Under the pieces are notes generated by a model. That model searched no databases, had not been told where the DNA came from, and saw only the letters and a program-made list of their open reading frames with translations. This document shows, in pieces, positions 37,288-48,947 of a stretch of DNA of 64,000 nucleotides. The translations under genes and the position numbers were made by a program. How positions within the stretch are numbered: position 1 is the first letter of the stretch; the number at the start of each line of letters is the position of its first letter. The stretch covers positions 558,001-622,000 of the forward strand of contig NW_027475148.1 of NCBI RefSeq assembly GCF_051020985.1, in the 5' to 3' direction. The stretch comes from Nomia melanderi. Its lineage: Eukaryota > Arthropoda > Insecta > Hymenoptera > Halictidae.

Positions 37288-38271
37288 TGGTCCGAGGTCG
37301 TTCCCGCTGCTCAGATGCATGCGCCAGGGCCTCCTGCAGATAATTCACTTTGATTTATCGCGCTATCTCTAATAGCACCCGAGATATCACCAGATATATA
37401 TTGGATTTTCCCCTGACCCTGGGTGTCCGGACCCATGAGACGGTGGTTTTCTCGACCCCTGGTGGTCGGAGGTCGTTCCTGCTGGCCAGATTCATTCGCC
37501 TGGGCCTCCTACAGACAATGCACTTTGATTTATTGCGCTATCTGTAATAGCACCCGAGATATCACCAGATATATATTGGATATTACCCTGACCCTGAGTG
37601 TCCGGCCCCATGAGACGGTCGTTGTCTCGGCCCCTGGAGGTCCGAGGACGTTCCCGCTGCACAGATTCATGCGCCTGGGCCTCCTACAGACAATGCACTT
37701 TGATGTATTGCGCTATCCCTAATAGCACCCGAGATATCACCAGATATATATTGGATTTTTCCCTGACCCTGAGTGTCCGGCGCCATGAGACGGTGGTTTT
37801 CTTGGCCCCTGGTGGTTCGAGGTCGTTCCCGCTGCACAGATGCATGCGCCAAGGCCTCCCGCAGATAATTCACTTTGGTTTATTGCGCTATCTCTAATAG
37901 CACCCGAGATATCACCAGATATATATTGGGTTTTCCCCTGACCCTGAGTGTCCGGCCCCATGAGACTGTGGTTTTCCCGGCCCCTGGTTGTCCGAGGTCG
38001 TTCCCGCTGCACAGATTCATGCGCCAGGGCCTCCTACCGACAATGCACTTTGATTTATTGGGCTATCTGTAATAGCACCCGAGATATCACCAGATAAATA
38101 TTGGATTTTACCCTGACCCTGAGTGTCCGGCCCCATGAGACGGTGGTTTACTCGGCCCCTGGTGGTCGGAGGTCGTTCCTGCTGGCCAGATTCATTCGCC
38201 TGGGCCTCCTACAGACAATGCACTTTGATTTATTGCGCTATCTCTAATAGCACCCGAGATATCACCAGATA

Positions 38272-38337
38272 TTTGCTGGATTTTTACATGATCTTGGGTG
38301 ACGGATTCCGAATATCTGTAATTTTCTCGGCCACTGG
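38272..38337. repeat. D-variant segment, subtype D1
   Basis: D1 form in HOR-5 copy Y, at +5,950 bp from 32322. Confidence 0.9.
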
Positions 38338-41222
38338 TGGTCCGAGGTCGTTCCTGCGGCACAGAATCATTCGCAAGGGCCTCCTACAGACAATGCACTT
38401 TGGTTTATTGCGCTATCTGTAATAGCACCCGAGATATCACCAGATATATATTGGATTTTCCCCTGACCCTGAGTGTCCGGCCCCATGAGACTGTGGTTTT
38501 CTCGGCCCCTGGTGGTCCGAGGTCGTTCCCGCTGGCCAGATTCATGCGCCAGGGCCTCCTACAGACAGTGCACTTTGGTTTATTGCGCTATCTCAAATAG
38601 CACCCGAGATATCACCAGATATATATTGGATTTTTCCCTGACCCTGAGTGTCCGGCGCCATGAGACGGTGGTTTTCTTGGCCCCTGGTGGTCCGAGGTCG
38701 TTCCCGCTGCACAGATGCATGCGCCAGGGCCTCCTTCAGATAATTCACTTTGGTTTATTGCGCTATCTCTAGTAGCACCCGAGATATCACCAGATATATA
38801 TTGGATTTTCCCCTGACCCTGAGTGTCCGGACCCATGAGACGGTGGTTTTCTCCGCCCCTGGTGGTCCGAGGTCGTTCCCGCTGCACAGATTCATGCGCC
38901 AGGGCCTCCTGCAGATAATTCACTTTGGTTTATTGCGCTATCTCTAATAGCACCCGAGATATCACCAGATATATATTGGATTTTTCACTGACCCTGAGCG
39001 TCCGGTCCCATGAGACGGTCGTTTTCTCGGCCCCTGGTGGTCCGAGGACGTTCCCGCTGCACAGGTTCATGCGCCAGGGTCTCTTACAGACAATGCACTT
39101 TGATTTATTGCGCTATCTGTAATAGCACCCGAGATATCACCACATATATATTGGATTTTTCACTGACCCTGAGTGTCCGGCCCCATGAGACGGTGGTTTT
39201 CTCGGTCCCTGGTGTTCCGAGGTCGTTCCCGCTGCACAGATTCTTGCGCCAGGGCCTCCTACAGACAATGCACTTTGATTTATTGCGCTACCTGTAATAG
39301 CACCCGAGATATCACCAGATATATATTGGATTTTACCCTGACCCTGAGTGTCCGGCCCCATGAGACAGTGGTTTTTTCGGCCCCTGGTGGTCCGAGGTCG
39401 TTCCCGCTGCACAGATTCATGCGCCAGGGCCTCCTACAGACAATGCACTTTGATTTATTGCGCTATCTGTAATAGCACCCGAGATATCAGCAGATATATA
39501 TTGGATTTTTCACTGACCCTGAGTGACCGGCCCCATGAGACGGTAGTTTTCTCGGCCCCTGGTGGTCCGAGGTCGTTCCCGCTGCACAGATTCATGCGCC
39601 AGGGCCTACTGCAGATAATTCACTTTGATTTATTGCGCTATCTGTAATAGCACCCGAGATATCACCACATATATATTGGATTTTTCACTGACCCTGAGTG
39701 TCCGGCCCCATGAGACGGTGGTTTTCTCGGCCCCTGGTCGTCCGAGGTCGTTCCCGCTGCACAGATACATGCGCCAGGGCCTCCTACAGACAATGCACTT
39801 TGATTTATTGCTCTATCTGTAATAGCACCCGAGATATCACCAGATATATATTGGATTTTCCCCTGACCCTGAGTGTCCGGCCCCATGAGGCTGTGGTTTT
39901 CTCGGCCCTTGGTGGTCCGAGGTGGTTCCCGCTGCACAGATTCATGCGCCAGGGCCTCCTACAGACAATGCACTTTAATTTATTGCGCTTTCTGTAATAG
40001 CACCCGAGATATCAGCAGATATATATTGGATTTTTCACTGACCCTGAGTGTCCGGCCCCATGAGACGGTCGTTTTCTCGGCCCCTGGTGGTCCGAGGTCG
40101 TTCCCGCTGCACAGATTCATGCGCCAGGGCCTCCTGCAGATAATTCACTTTGGTTTATTGCGCTATCTCTAATGGCACCCGAGATATCACCAGAAATATA
40201 TTGGATTTTACCCTGACCCTGAGTGTCCGGCCCCATGAGACTGTGCTTTTCTCGGCCCCTGGTGGTCCGAGGTCGTTCCCGTTGCACAGATTCATGCGCC
40301 AGGGCCTCCTACAGACAATGCAGTTTGATTTATTGCGCTATCTGTAATAGCACCCGAGATATCACCAGATATATATTGGATATTATCCTGACCCTGAGTG
40401 TCCGGGCCCATGAGACGGTCGTTGTCTTGGCCCCTGGAGGTCCGAGGACGTTCCCGCTGCACAGATTCATGCGCCAGGGCCTCCTACAGGTAATGCACTT
40501 TGGTTTATTGCGCTATCTGTAATAGCACCCGAGATATCACCAGATCTATATTGGATTTTCCCCAGACCCTGAGTGTCCGGCCCCATGAGACTGTGGTTTT
40601 CTCGGCCCCTGGTGGTCCGAGGTCGTTCCCGTTGCACAGATTCATGCGCCAGGGCCTCCTGCAGATAATTCACTTTGGTTTATTGCGCTATCTCTAATAG
40701 CACCCGAGATATCACCAGATATATATTGGATTTTTCACTGACCCTGAGCGCCCGTCCCATGAGCCGGTCGTTTTCTCGGCCCCTGGTGGTCCGAGGACGT
40801 TCCCGCTGCACAGGTTCATGCGCCAGGGTCTCTTACAGACAATGCACTTTGATTTATTGCGCTATCTGTAATAGCACCCGAGATATCACCACATATATAT
40901 TGGATTTTTCACTGACCCTGAGTGTCCGGCCCCATGAGACGGTGGTTTTCTCGGTCCCTGGTGTTCCGAGGTCGTTCCCGCTGCACAGATTCTTGCGCCA
41001 GGGCCTCCTACAGACAATGCACTTTGATTTATTGCGCTATCTCTAATAGCACCCGAAATATCACCAGATATATATTGGATTTTCCCCTGACCCTGAGTGT
41101 CCGGCCCCATGAGACTGTGGTTTTCTCGGCCCCTGGTGGTCCGAGGTCGTTCCCGCTGCACAGATTCATGCGCCAGGGCCTCCTACAGACAATGCACTTT
41201 GATTTATTGCGCTATCTCTAAT

Positions 41223-41413
41223 AGCACCCGAGACATCAGCTGATATATATTGGATTTTTCACTGACCCTGAGTGATCGGCCCCATGAGACGGTAGTTTTC
41301 TCGGCGCCCGGTGGTCCGAGGTCGTTCCTGCTGCTCAGATTAATACGCTAGGCCTTCCTGCAGATAATTCACTTTGGTTTATTGCGCTTTCTCTAATAGC
41401 ACTCGAGATATCA
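41223..41413. repeat. Degenerate monomer, copy 3
   Basis: It lies at +5,950 bp from copy 2 and I see no difference from it over this interval. Confidence 0.85.
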
Positions 41414-42645
41414 CCAGATATATATTGGATTTTTCCCAGACCCTGACAGTCCGGCCCCATGTGTCGGTGGTTTTCTCGGCCCCTGGTGGTCCGAGGTTGT
41501 TCCCGCTGCACAGATTTATGCGCCAGGGCCTCCTACAGACAATGCACTTTGATTTATTGCGCTATCTGTAATAGCACCCGAGATATCACCAGATATATAT
41601 TGGATTTTCCCCTGACCCTGACAGTCCGGCCCCATGAGACGGTGGTTTTCTTGGCCCCTGGTGGTCCGAGGTCGTCCCCGCTGCAAAGATTCATGCGCCA
41701 GGGCCTCCTGCAGATAATTCACTTTGGTTTATTGCGCTATCTGTAATAGCACCCGAGATATCACCAGATATATATTGGATTTTCCCCTGACCCTGAGTGT
41801 CCGGCCCCATGAGACTGTGGTTTTCTCGGCCCTTGCTGGTCCGAGGTGGTTCCCGCTGCACAGATTCATGCGCCAGGGCCTCCTACAGACAATGCACTTT
41901 GATTTATTGCGCTATCTGTAATAGCACCCGAGATATCACCAGATATATATTGGATATTACCCTGACCCTGAGTGTCCGGCCCCATGAGACGGTCGTTGTC
42001 TCGGCCCCTGGAGGTCCGAGGACGTTCCCGCTGCACAGATTCATGCGCCTGGGCCTCCTACAGACAATGCACTTTGATGTATTGCGCTATCCCTAATAGC
42101 ACCCGAGATATCACCAGATATATATTGGATTTTTCCCTGACCCTGAGTGTCCGGCGCCATGAGACGGTGGTTTTCTTGGCCCCTGGTGGTTCGAGGTCGT
42201 TCCCGCTGCACAGATGCATGCGCCAAGGCCTCCCGCAGATAATTCACTTTGGTTTATTGCGCTATCTCTAATAGCACCCGAGATATCACCAGATATATAT
42301 TGGGTTTTCCCCTGACCCTGAGTGTCCGGCCCCATGAGACTGTGGTTTTCCCGGCCCCTGGTTGTCCGAGGTCGTTCCCGCTGCACAGATTCATGCGCCA
42401 GGGCCTCCTACCGACAATGCACTTTGATTTATTGGGCTATCTGTAATAGCACCCGAGATATCACCAGATAAATATTGGCTTTTACCCTGAACCTGAGTGT
42501 GCGGCCCCATGAGACTGTGGTTTTCTCGGCCCCTGGTGGTCCGAGGTCGTTCCCGCTGCCCGGATTCATGTGCCAGGGCCTCCTACAGACAATGCACTTT
42601 GGTTTATTGCGCTATCTCTAATAGCACCCGAGATATCACCAGATA

Positions 42646-42711
42646 TTTACTGGATTTTAACATGACCTTGGGTGACGGATTCCGAATATCTGTAATTTTC
42701 TCGGCCACTGG
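42646..42711. repeat. D-variant segment, subtype D5
   Basis: It has TTTACTGG and TTTTAACATGACC. It lies inside the patch where HOR-5 copy Y departs from copy X. Confidence 0.9.
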
Positions 42712-43171
42712 TGGTCCGAGGTCGTTCCTGCGGCACAGATTCATTCGCAAGGGCCTCCTACAGACAATGCACTTTGGTTTATTGCGCTATCTGTAATAGC
42801 ACCCGAGATATCACCAGATATATATTGGATTTTCCCCTGACCCTGAGTGTCCGGACCCATGAGACGGTGGTTTTCTCGGCCCCTGGTGGTCCGAGGTCGT
42901 TCCCGCTGCACAGATTCATTCGCCTGGGCCTCCTACAGACAATGCACTTTGATTTATTGCGCATATCTGTAATAGCACCCGAGATATCACCAGATATATA
43001 TTGGATTTTTCCCTGACCCTGAGTGTCCGGCTCCATGAGACGGTGATTTTCTCGGTCCCTGGTGGTCCGAGGTCGTTCCCCCTGCCCAGATTCATGCGCC
43101 AGGGTCTCCTACAGACAATGCACTTTGGGTTATTGCGCTATCTGTAATAGCACCCGAGATATCACCAGATA

Positions 43172-43237
43172 TATGCTGGATTTTTACATGACCTTGGGTG
43201 ACGGATTCCGAATATCTGTAATTTTCTCGGCCCCTGG
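43172..43237. repeat. D-variant segment, subtype D6
   Basis: Copy Y counterpart of 37222, at +5,950 bp. Confidence 0.9.
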
Positions 43238-44396
43238 TGGTCCGAGGTCGTTCCCGCTGCTCAGATGCATGCGCCAGGGCCTCCTGCAGATAATTCACTT
43301 TGATTTATCGCGCTATCTCTAATAGCACCCGAGATATCACCAGATATATATTGGATTTTCCCCTGACCCTGGGTGTCCGGACCCATGAGACGGTGGTTTT
43401 CTCGACCCCTGGTGGTCGGAGGTCGTTCCTGCTGGCCAGATTCATTCGCCTGGGCCTCCTACAGACAATGCACTTTGATTTATTGCGCTATCTGTAATAG
43501 CACCCGAGATATCACCAGATATATATTGGATATTACCCTGACCCTGAGTGTCCGGCCCCATGAGACGGTCGTTGTCTCGGCCCCTGGAGGTCCGAGGACG
43601 TTCCCGCTGCACAGATTCATGCGCCTGGGCCTCCTACAGACAATGCACTTTGATGTATTGCGCTATCCCTAATAGCACCCGAGATATCACCAGATATATA
43701 TTGGATTTTTCCCTGACCCTGAGTGTCCGGCGCCATGAGACGGTGGTTTTCTTGGCCCCTGGTGGTTCGAGGTCGTTCCCGCTGCACAGATGCATGCGCC
43801 AAGGCCTCCCGCAGTTAATTCACTTTGGTTTATTGCGCTATCTCTAATAGCACCCGAGATATCACCAGATATATATTGGGTTTTCCCCTGACCCTGAGTG
43901 TCCGGCCCCATGAGACTGTGGTTTTCCCGGCCCCTGGTTGTCCGAGGTCGTTCCCGCTGCACAGATTCATGCGCCAGGGCCTCCTACCGACAATGCACTT
44001 TGATTTATTGGGCTATCTGTAATAGCACCCGAGATATCACCAGATAAATATTGGATTTTACCCTGAACCTGAGTGTGCGGCCCCATGAGACTGTGGTTTT
44101 CTCGGCCCCTGGTGGTCCGAGGTCGTTCCAGCTGGCCAGATTTATTCGCCTGGGCCTCCTACAGACAATGCACTTTGATTTATTGCGCTATCTGTAATAG
44201 CACCCGAGATATCACCAGATATATATTGGATTTCTCCCTGACCCTGAGTGTCCGGCCCCATGAGACGGTGGTTTACTCGGCCCCTGGTGGTCGGAGGTCG
44301 TTCCTGCTGGCCAGATTCATTCGCCTGGGCCTCCTACAGACAATGCACTTTGATTTATTGCGCTATCTCTAATAGCACCCGAGATATCACCAGATA

Positions 44397-44462
44397 TTTG
44401 CTGGATTTTTACATGATCTTGGGTGACGGATTCCGAATATCTGTAATTTTCTCGGCCACTGG
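44397..44462. repeat. D-variant segment, subtype D1
   Basis: D1 form in HOR-6 copy 1. Confidence 0.9.
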
Positions 44463-45445
44463 TGGTCCGAGGTCGTTCCTGCGGCACAGAATCATTCGCA
44501 AGGGCCTCCTACAGACAATGCACTTTGGTTTATTGCGCTATCTGTAATAGCACCCGAGATATCACCAGATATATATTGGATTTTCCCCTGACCCTGAGTG
44601 TCCGGCCCCATGAGACTGTGGTTTTCTCGGCCCCTGGTGGTCCGAGGTCGTTCCCGCTGGCCAGATTCATGCGCCTGGGCCTCCTACAGACAATGCACTT
44701 TGATTTATTGCGCTATCTCAAATAGCACCCGAGATATCACCAGATATATATTGGATTTTTCCCTGACCCTGAGTGTCCGGCGCCATGAGACGGTGGTTTT
44801 CTTGGCCCCTGGTGGTCCGAGGTCGTTCCCGCTGCACAGATGCATGCGCCAGGGCCTCCTTCAGATAATTCACTTTGGTTTATTGCGCTATCTCTAGTAG
44901 CACCCGAGATATCACCAGATATATATTGGATTTTCCCCTGACCCTGAGTGTCCGGACCCATGAGACGGTGGTTTTCTCCGCCCCTGGTGGTCCGAGGTCG
45001 TTCCCGCTGCCCAGATTCATGCGCCAGGGCCTCCTACAGACAGTGCACTTTGGTTTATTGCGCTATCTGTAATAGCACCCGAGATATCACCAGATATATA
45101 TTGGATTTTTCCCTGACCCTGAGTGTCCGGCGCCATGAGACGGTGGTTTTCTTGGCCCCTGGTGGTCCGAGGTCGTTCCCGCTGCACAGATGCATGCGCC
45201 GGGGCCACCTGCAGATAATTCACTTCGTTTATTTCGCAATCTCTAATAGCACCCGAGATATCACCAGATATATATTGGATTTTCCCCTGACCCTGAGTGT
45301 CCGGCCCCGTGAGTCGGTGTTTTTCTCGGCCCCTGGTGGTCCGAGGTCGTTCCCGCTGCCCGGATTCATGTGCCAGGGCCTCCTACAGTCAATGCACTTT
45401 GGTTTATTGCGCTATCTCTAATAGCACCCGAGATATCACCAGATA

Positions 45446-45511
45446 TTTGCTGGATTTTAACATGACCTTGGGTGACGGATTCCGAATATCTGTAATTTTC
45501 TCGGCCACTGG
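45446..45511. repeat. D-variant segment, subtype D5
   Basis: It has TTTGCTGG and TTTTAACATGACC, in HOR-6 copy 1. It follows CTACAGTCAATGC. Confidence 0.9.
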
Positions 45512-46670
45512 TGGTCCGAGGTCGTTCCTGCGGCACAGATTCATTCGCAAGGGCCTCCTACAGACAATGCACTTTGGTTTATTGCGCTATCTGTAATAGC
45601 ACCCGAGATATCACCAGATATATATTGGATTTTCCCCTGACCCTGAGTGTCCGGACCCATGAGACGGTGGTTTTCTCGGCCCCTGGTGGTCCGAGGTCGT
45701 TCCTGCTGGCCAGATTCATTCGCCTGGGCCTCCTACAGACAATGCACTTTGATTTATTGCGCTATCTGTAATAGCACCCGAGATATCACCAGATATATAT
45801 TGGATATTACCCTGACCCTGAGTGTCCGGCCCCATGAGACGGTCGTTGTCTCGGCCCCTGGAGGTCCGAGGACGTTCCCGCTGCACAGATTCATGCGCCT
45901 GGGCCTCCTACAGACAATGCACTTTGATGTATTGCGCTATCCCTAATAGCACCCGAGATATCACCAGATATATATTGGATTTTTCCCTGACCCTGAGTGT
46001 CCGGCGCCATGAGACGGTGGTTTTCTTGGCCCCTGGTGGTTCGAGGTCGTTCCCGCTGCACAGATGCATGCGCCAAGGCCTCCCGCAGTTAATTCACTTT
46101 GGTTTATTGCGCTATCTCTAATAGCACCCGAGATATCACCAGATATATATTGGGTTTTCCCCTGACCCTGAGTGTCCGGCCCCATGAGACTGTGGTTTTC
46201 CCGGCCCCTGGTTGTCCGAGGTCGTTCCCGCTGCACAGATTCATGCGCCAGGGCCTCCTACCGACAATGCACTTTGATTTATTGGGCTATCTGTAATAGC
46301 ACCCGAGATATCACCAGATAAATATTGGATTTTACCCTGAACCTGAGTGTGCGGCCCCATGAGACTGTGGTTTTCTCGGCCCCTGGTGGTCCGAGGTCGT
46401 TCCAGCTGGCCAGATTTATTCGCCTGGGCCTCCTACAGACAATGCACTTTGATTTATTGCGCTATCTGTAATAGCACCCGAGATATCACCAGATATATAT
46501 TGGATTTCTCCCTGACCCTGAGTGTCCGGCCCCATGAGACGGTGGTTTACTCGGCCCCTGGTGGTCGGAGGTCGTTCCTGCTGGCCAGATTCATTCGCCT
46601 GGGCCTCCTACAGACAATGCACTTTGATTTATTGCGCTATCTCTAATAGCACCCGAGATATCACCAGATA

Positions 46671-46736
46671 TTTGCTGGATTTTTACATGATCTTGGGTGA
46701 CGGATTCCGAATATCTGTAATTTTCTCGGCCACTGG
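46671..46736. repeat. D-variant segment, subtype D1
   Basis: HOR-6 copy 2 counterpart of 44397, at +2,274 bp. Confidence 0.9.
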
Positions 46737-47719
46737 TGGTCCGAGGTCGTTCCTGCGGCACAGAATCATTCGCAAGGGCCTCCTACAGACAATGCACTTT
46801 GGTTTATTGCGCTATCTGTAATAGCACCCGAGATATCACCAGATATATATTGGATTTTCCCCTGACCCTGAGTGTCCGGCCCCATGAGACTGTGGTTTTC
46901 TCGGCCCCTGGTGGTCCGAGGTCGTTCCCGCTGGCCAGATTCATGCGCCTGGGCCTCCTACAGACAATGCACTTTGATTTATTGCGCTATCTCAAATAGC
47001 ACCCGAGATATCACCAGATATATATTGGATTTTTCCCTGACCCTGAGTGTCCGGCGCCATGAGACGGTGGTTTTCTTGGCCCCTGGTGGTCCGAGGTCGT
47101 TCCCGCTGCACAGGTGCATGCGCCAGGGCCTCCTTCAGATAATTCACTTTGGTTTGTTGCGCTATCTCTAGTAGCACCCGAGATATCACCAGATATATAT
47201 TGGATTTTCCCCTGACCCTGAGTGTCCGGACCCATGAGACGGTGGTTTTCTCCGCCCCTGGTGGTCCGAGGTCGTTCCCGCTGCCCAGATTCATGCGCCA
47301 GGGCCTCCTACAGACAGTGCACTTTGGTTTATTGCGCTATCTGTAATAGCACCCGAGATATCACCAGATATATATTGGATTTTTCCCTGACCCTGAGTGT
47401 CCGGCGCCATGAGACGGTGGTTTTCTTGGCCCCTGGTGGTCCGAGGTCGTTCCCGCTGCACAGATGCATGCGCCGGGGCCACCTGCAGATAATTCACTTC
47501 GTTTATTTCGCAATCTCTAATAGCACCCGAGATATCACCAGATATATATTGGATTTTCCCCTGACCCTGAGTGTCCGGCCCCGTGAGTCGGTGTTTTTCT
47601 CGGCCCCTGGTGGTCCGAGGTCGTTCCCGCTGCCCGGATTCATGTGCCAGGGCCTCCTACAGTCAATGCACTTTGGTTTATTGCGCTATCTCTAATAGCA
47701 CCCGAGATATCACCAGATA

Positions 47720-47785
47720 TTTGCTGGATTTTAACATGACCTTGGGTGACGGATTCCGAATATCTGTAATTTTCTCAGCCACTGG
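47720..47785. repeat. D-variant segment, subtype D5
   Basis: HOR-6 copy 2 counterpart of 45446, with a private CTCAGCCACTGG. Confidence 0.9.
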
Positions 47786-48570
47786 TGGTCCGAGGTCGTT
47801 CCTGCGGCACAGATTCATTCGCAAGGGCCTCCTACAGACAATGCACTTTGGTTTATTGCGCTATCTGTAATAGCACCCGAGATATCACCAGATATATATT
47901 GGATTTTCCCCTGACCCTGAGTGTCCGGACCCATGAGACGGTGGTTTTCTCGGCCCCTGGTGGTCCGAGGTCGTTCCCGCTGCACAGATTCATTCGCCTG
48001 GGCCTCCTACAGACAATGCACTTTGATTTATTGCGCATATCTGTAATAGCACCCGAGATATCACCAGATATATATTGGATTTTTCCCTGACCCTGAGTGT
48101 CCGGCTCCATGAGACGGTGATTTTCTCGGTCCCTGGTGGTCCGAGGTCGTTCCCCCTGCCCAGATTCATGCGCCAGGGTCTCCTACAGACAATGCACTTT
48201 GGGTTATTGCGCTATCTGTAATAGCACCCGAGATATCACCAGATATATGCTGGATTTTTACATGACCTTGGGTGACGGATTCCGAATATCTGTAATTTTC
48301 TCGGCCCCTGGTGGTCCGAGGTCGTTCCCGCTGCTCAGATGCATGCGCCAAGGCCTCCTGCAGATAATTCACTTTGATTTATCGCGCTATCTCTAATAGC
48401 ACCCGAGATATCACCAGATATATATTGGATTTTCCCCTGACCCTGGGTGTCCGGACCCATGAGACGGTGGTTTTCTCGACCCCTGGTGGTCGGAGGTCGT
48501 TCCTGCTGGCCAGATTCATTCGCCTGGGCCTCCTACAGACAATGCACTTTGATTTATTGCGCTATCTCTA
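47785..48570. repeat. Segment repeated from 42711-43496
   Basis: It matches copy Y at an offset of 5,074 bp (29 monomers minus 1 bp), including GCGCATATCTG (48034), CCGGCTCCATGAGACGGTG, CCCCTGCCCAGATTC, CACTTTGGGTTATTG, a D variant followed by GCTGCTCAGATGC, and TCGCGCTATC. A difference seen is CGCCAAGGCC versus CGCCAGGGCC near 48348. At 48570 it switches into the GGCCCCGTGAGTCGG series of 31.1 kb. Confidence 0.8.
48246..48311. repeat. D-variant segment, subtype D6
   Basis: D6 form in the segment repeated from copy Y, at +5,074 bp from 43172. Confidence 0.9.
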
Positions 48571-48947
48571 ATAGCACCCGAGATATCACCAGATATATAT
48601 TGGATTTTCCACTGACCCTGAGTGTCCGGCCCCGTGAGTCGGTGGTTTTCTCGGCCCCTGGTGGTCCGAGGTCGTTCGCGCTGCACGGATTCATGCGCCA
48701 GGGCCTCCTACAGACAATGCACTTTGATTTATTGCGCTATCTCAAATAGCACCCGAGATATCACCAGATATATATTGGATTTTTCCCTGACCCTGAGTGT
48801 CCGGCGCCATGAGACGGTGGTTTTCTTGGCCCCTGGTGGTCCGAGGTCGTTCCCGCTGCCCAGATTCATGCGCCAGGGCCTCCTACACACAATGCACTTG
48901 GGTTATTGCGCTATCTGTAATAGCACCCGAGATATCACCAGATATAT

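Larger units (their letters stand above)
31790..37739. repeat. HOR-5 copy X: 34-mer, 5,950 bp
   Basis: Its offset to copy Y is exactly 34 x 175 = 5,950 bp. It opens with GCGCCATGAG plus GGTTCGAGGTCG plus CAAGGCCTCCCGC (31801-31920), then ATTGGGTTTTCC, TACCGACAATGC, a D variant, the HOR-3-like segment, the degenerate monomer near 35280-35460, and TTTGATGTATTGCGCTATCCC. Mismatches to Y are few outside one patch at about 36600-36870. They include GAGAGTCC/GAGTGTCC (31823), ACATTGG/ACAGTGG (33417) and GTCGTTGG/GTCGGTGG (35516). Confidence 0.92.
37740..43689. repeat. HOR-5 copy Y: 34-mer, 5,950 bp
   Basis: It is near-identical to the preceding 5,950 bp. It differs in carrying, at about 42550-42820, two monomers with GCCCGGATTCATGTGCC and a D variant (TTTACTGG, TTTAACATGACC) where copy X has haplotype-B monomers of equal length. 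A third copy starts at 43690 but follows a different path after about 44040. The segment from about 38921 to 42441 is also repeated at 52920-56440 at an offset of 13,999 bp. Confidence 0.92.
43424..45697. repeat. HOR-6 copy 1: 13-mer, 2,274 bp
   Basis: It starts at GTTCCTGCTGGCCAG and contains TTTGATGTATTG, CCGCAGTTAATTC (a private change from CCGCAGATAATTC shared by both HOR-6 copies), ATTGGGTTTTCC, TTGGGCTATC, GTTCCAGCTGGCC, two D variants, GGCCCCGTGAGTCGG and CTACAGTCAATGC. The next copy follows at +2,274 bp (13 monomers minus 1 bp), the missing base being in CACTTCGTTTATTTCGC at 45222. It overlaps the end of HOR-5 copy Y. Confidence 0.9.
45698..47971. repeat. HOR-6 copy 2: 13-mer, 2,274 bp
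   Basis: It is nearly identical to the preceding unit, sharing CCGCAGTTAATTC and CTACAGTCAATGC. Differences seen include CACAGGTGCATG (47109), GGTTTGTTGCGC (47151) and CTCAGCCACTGG (47775). It ends where GTTCCCGCTGCAC replaces GTTCCTGCTGGCC near 47971. Confidence 0.9.
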
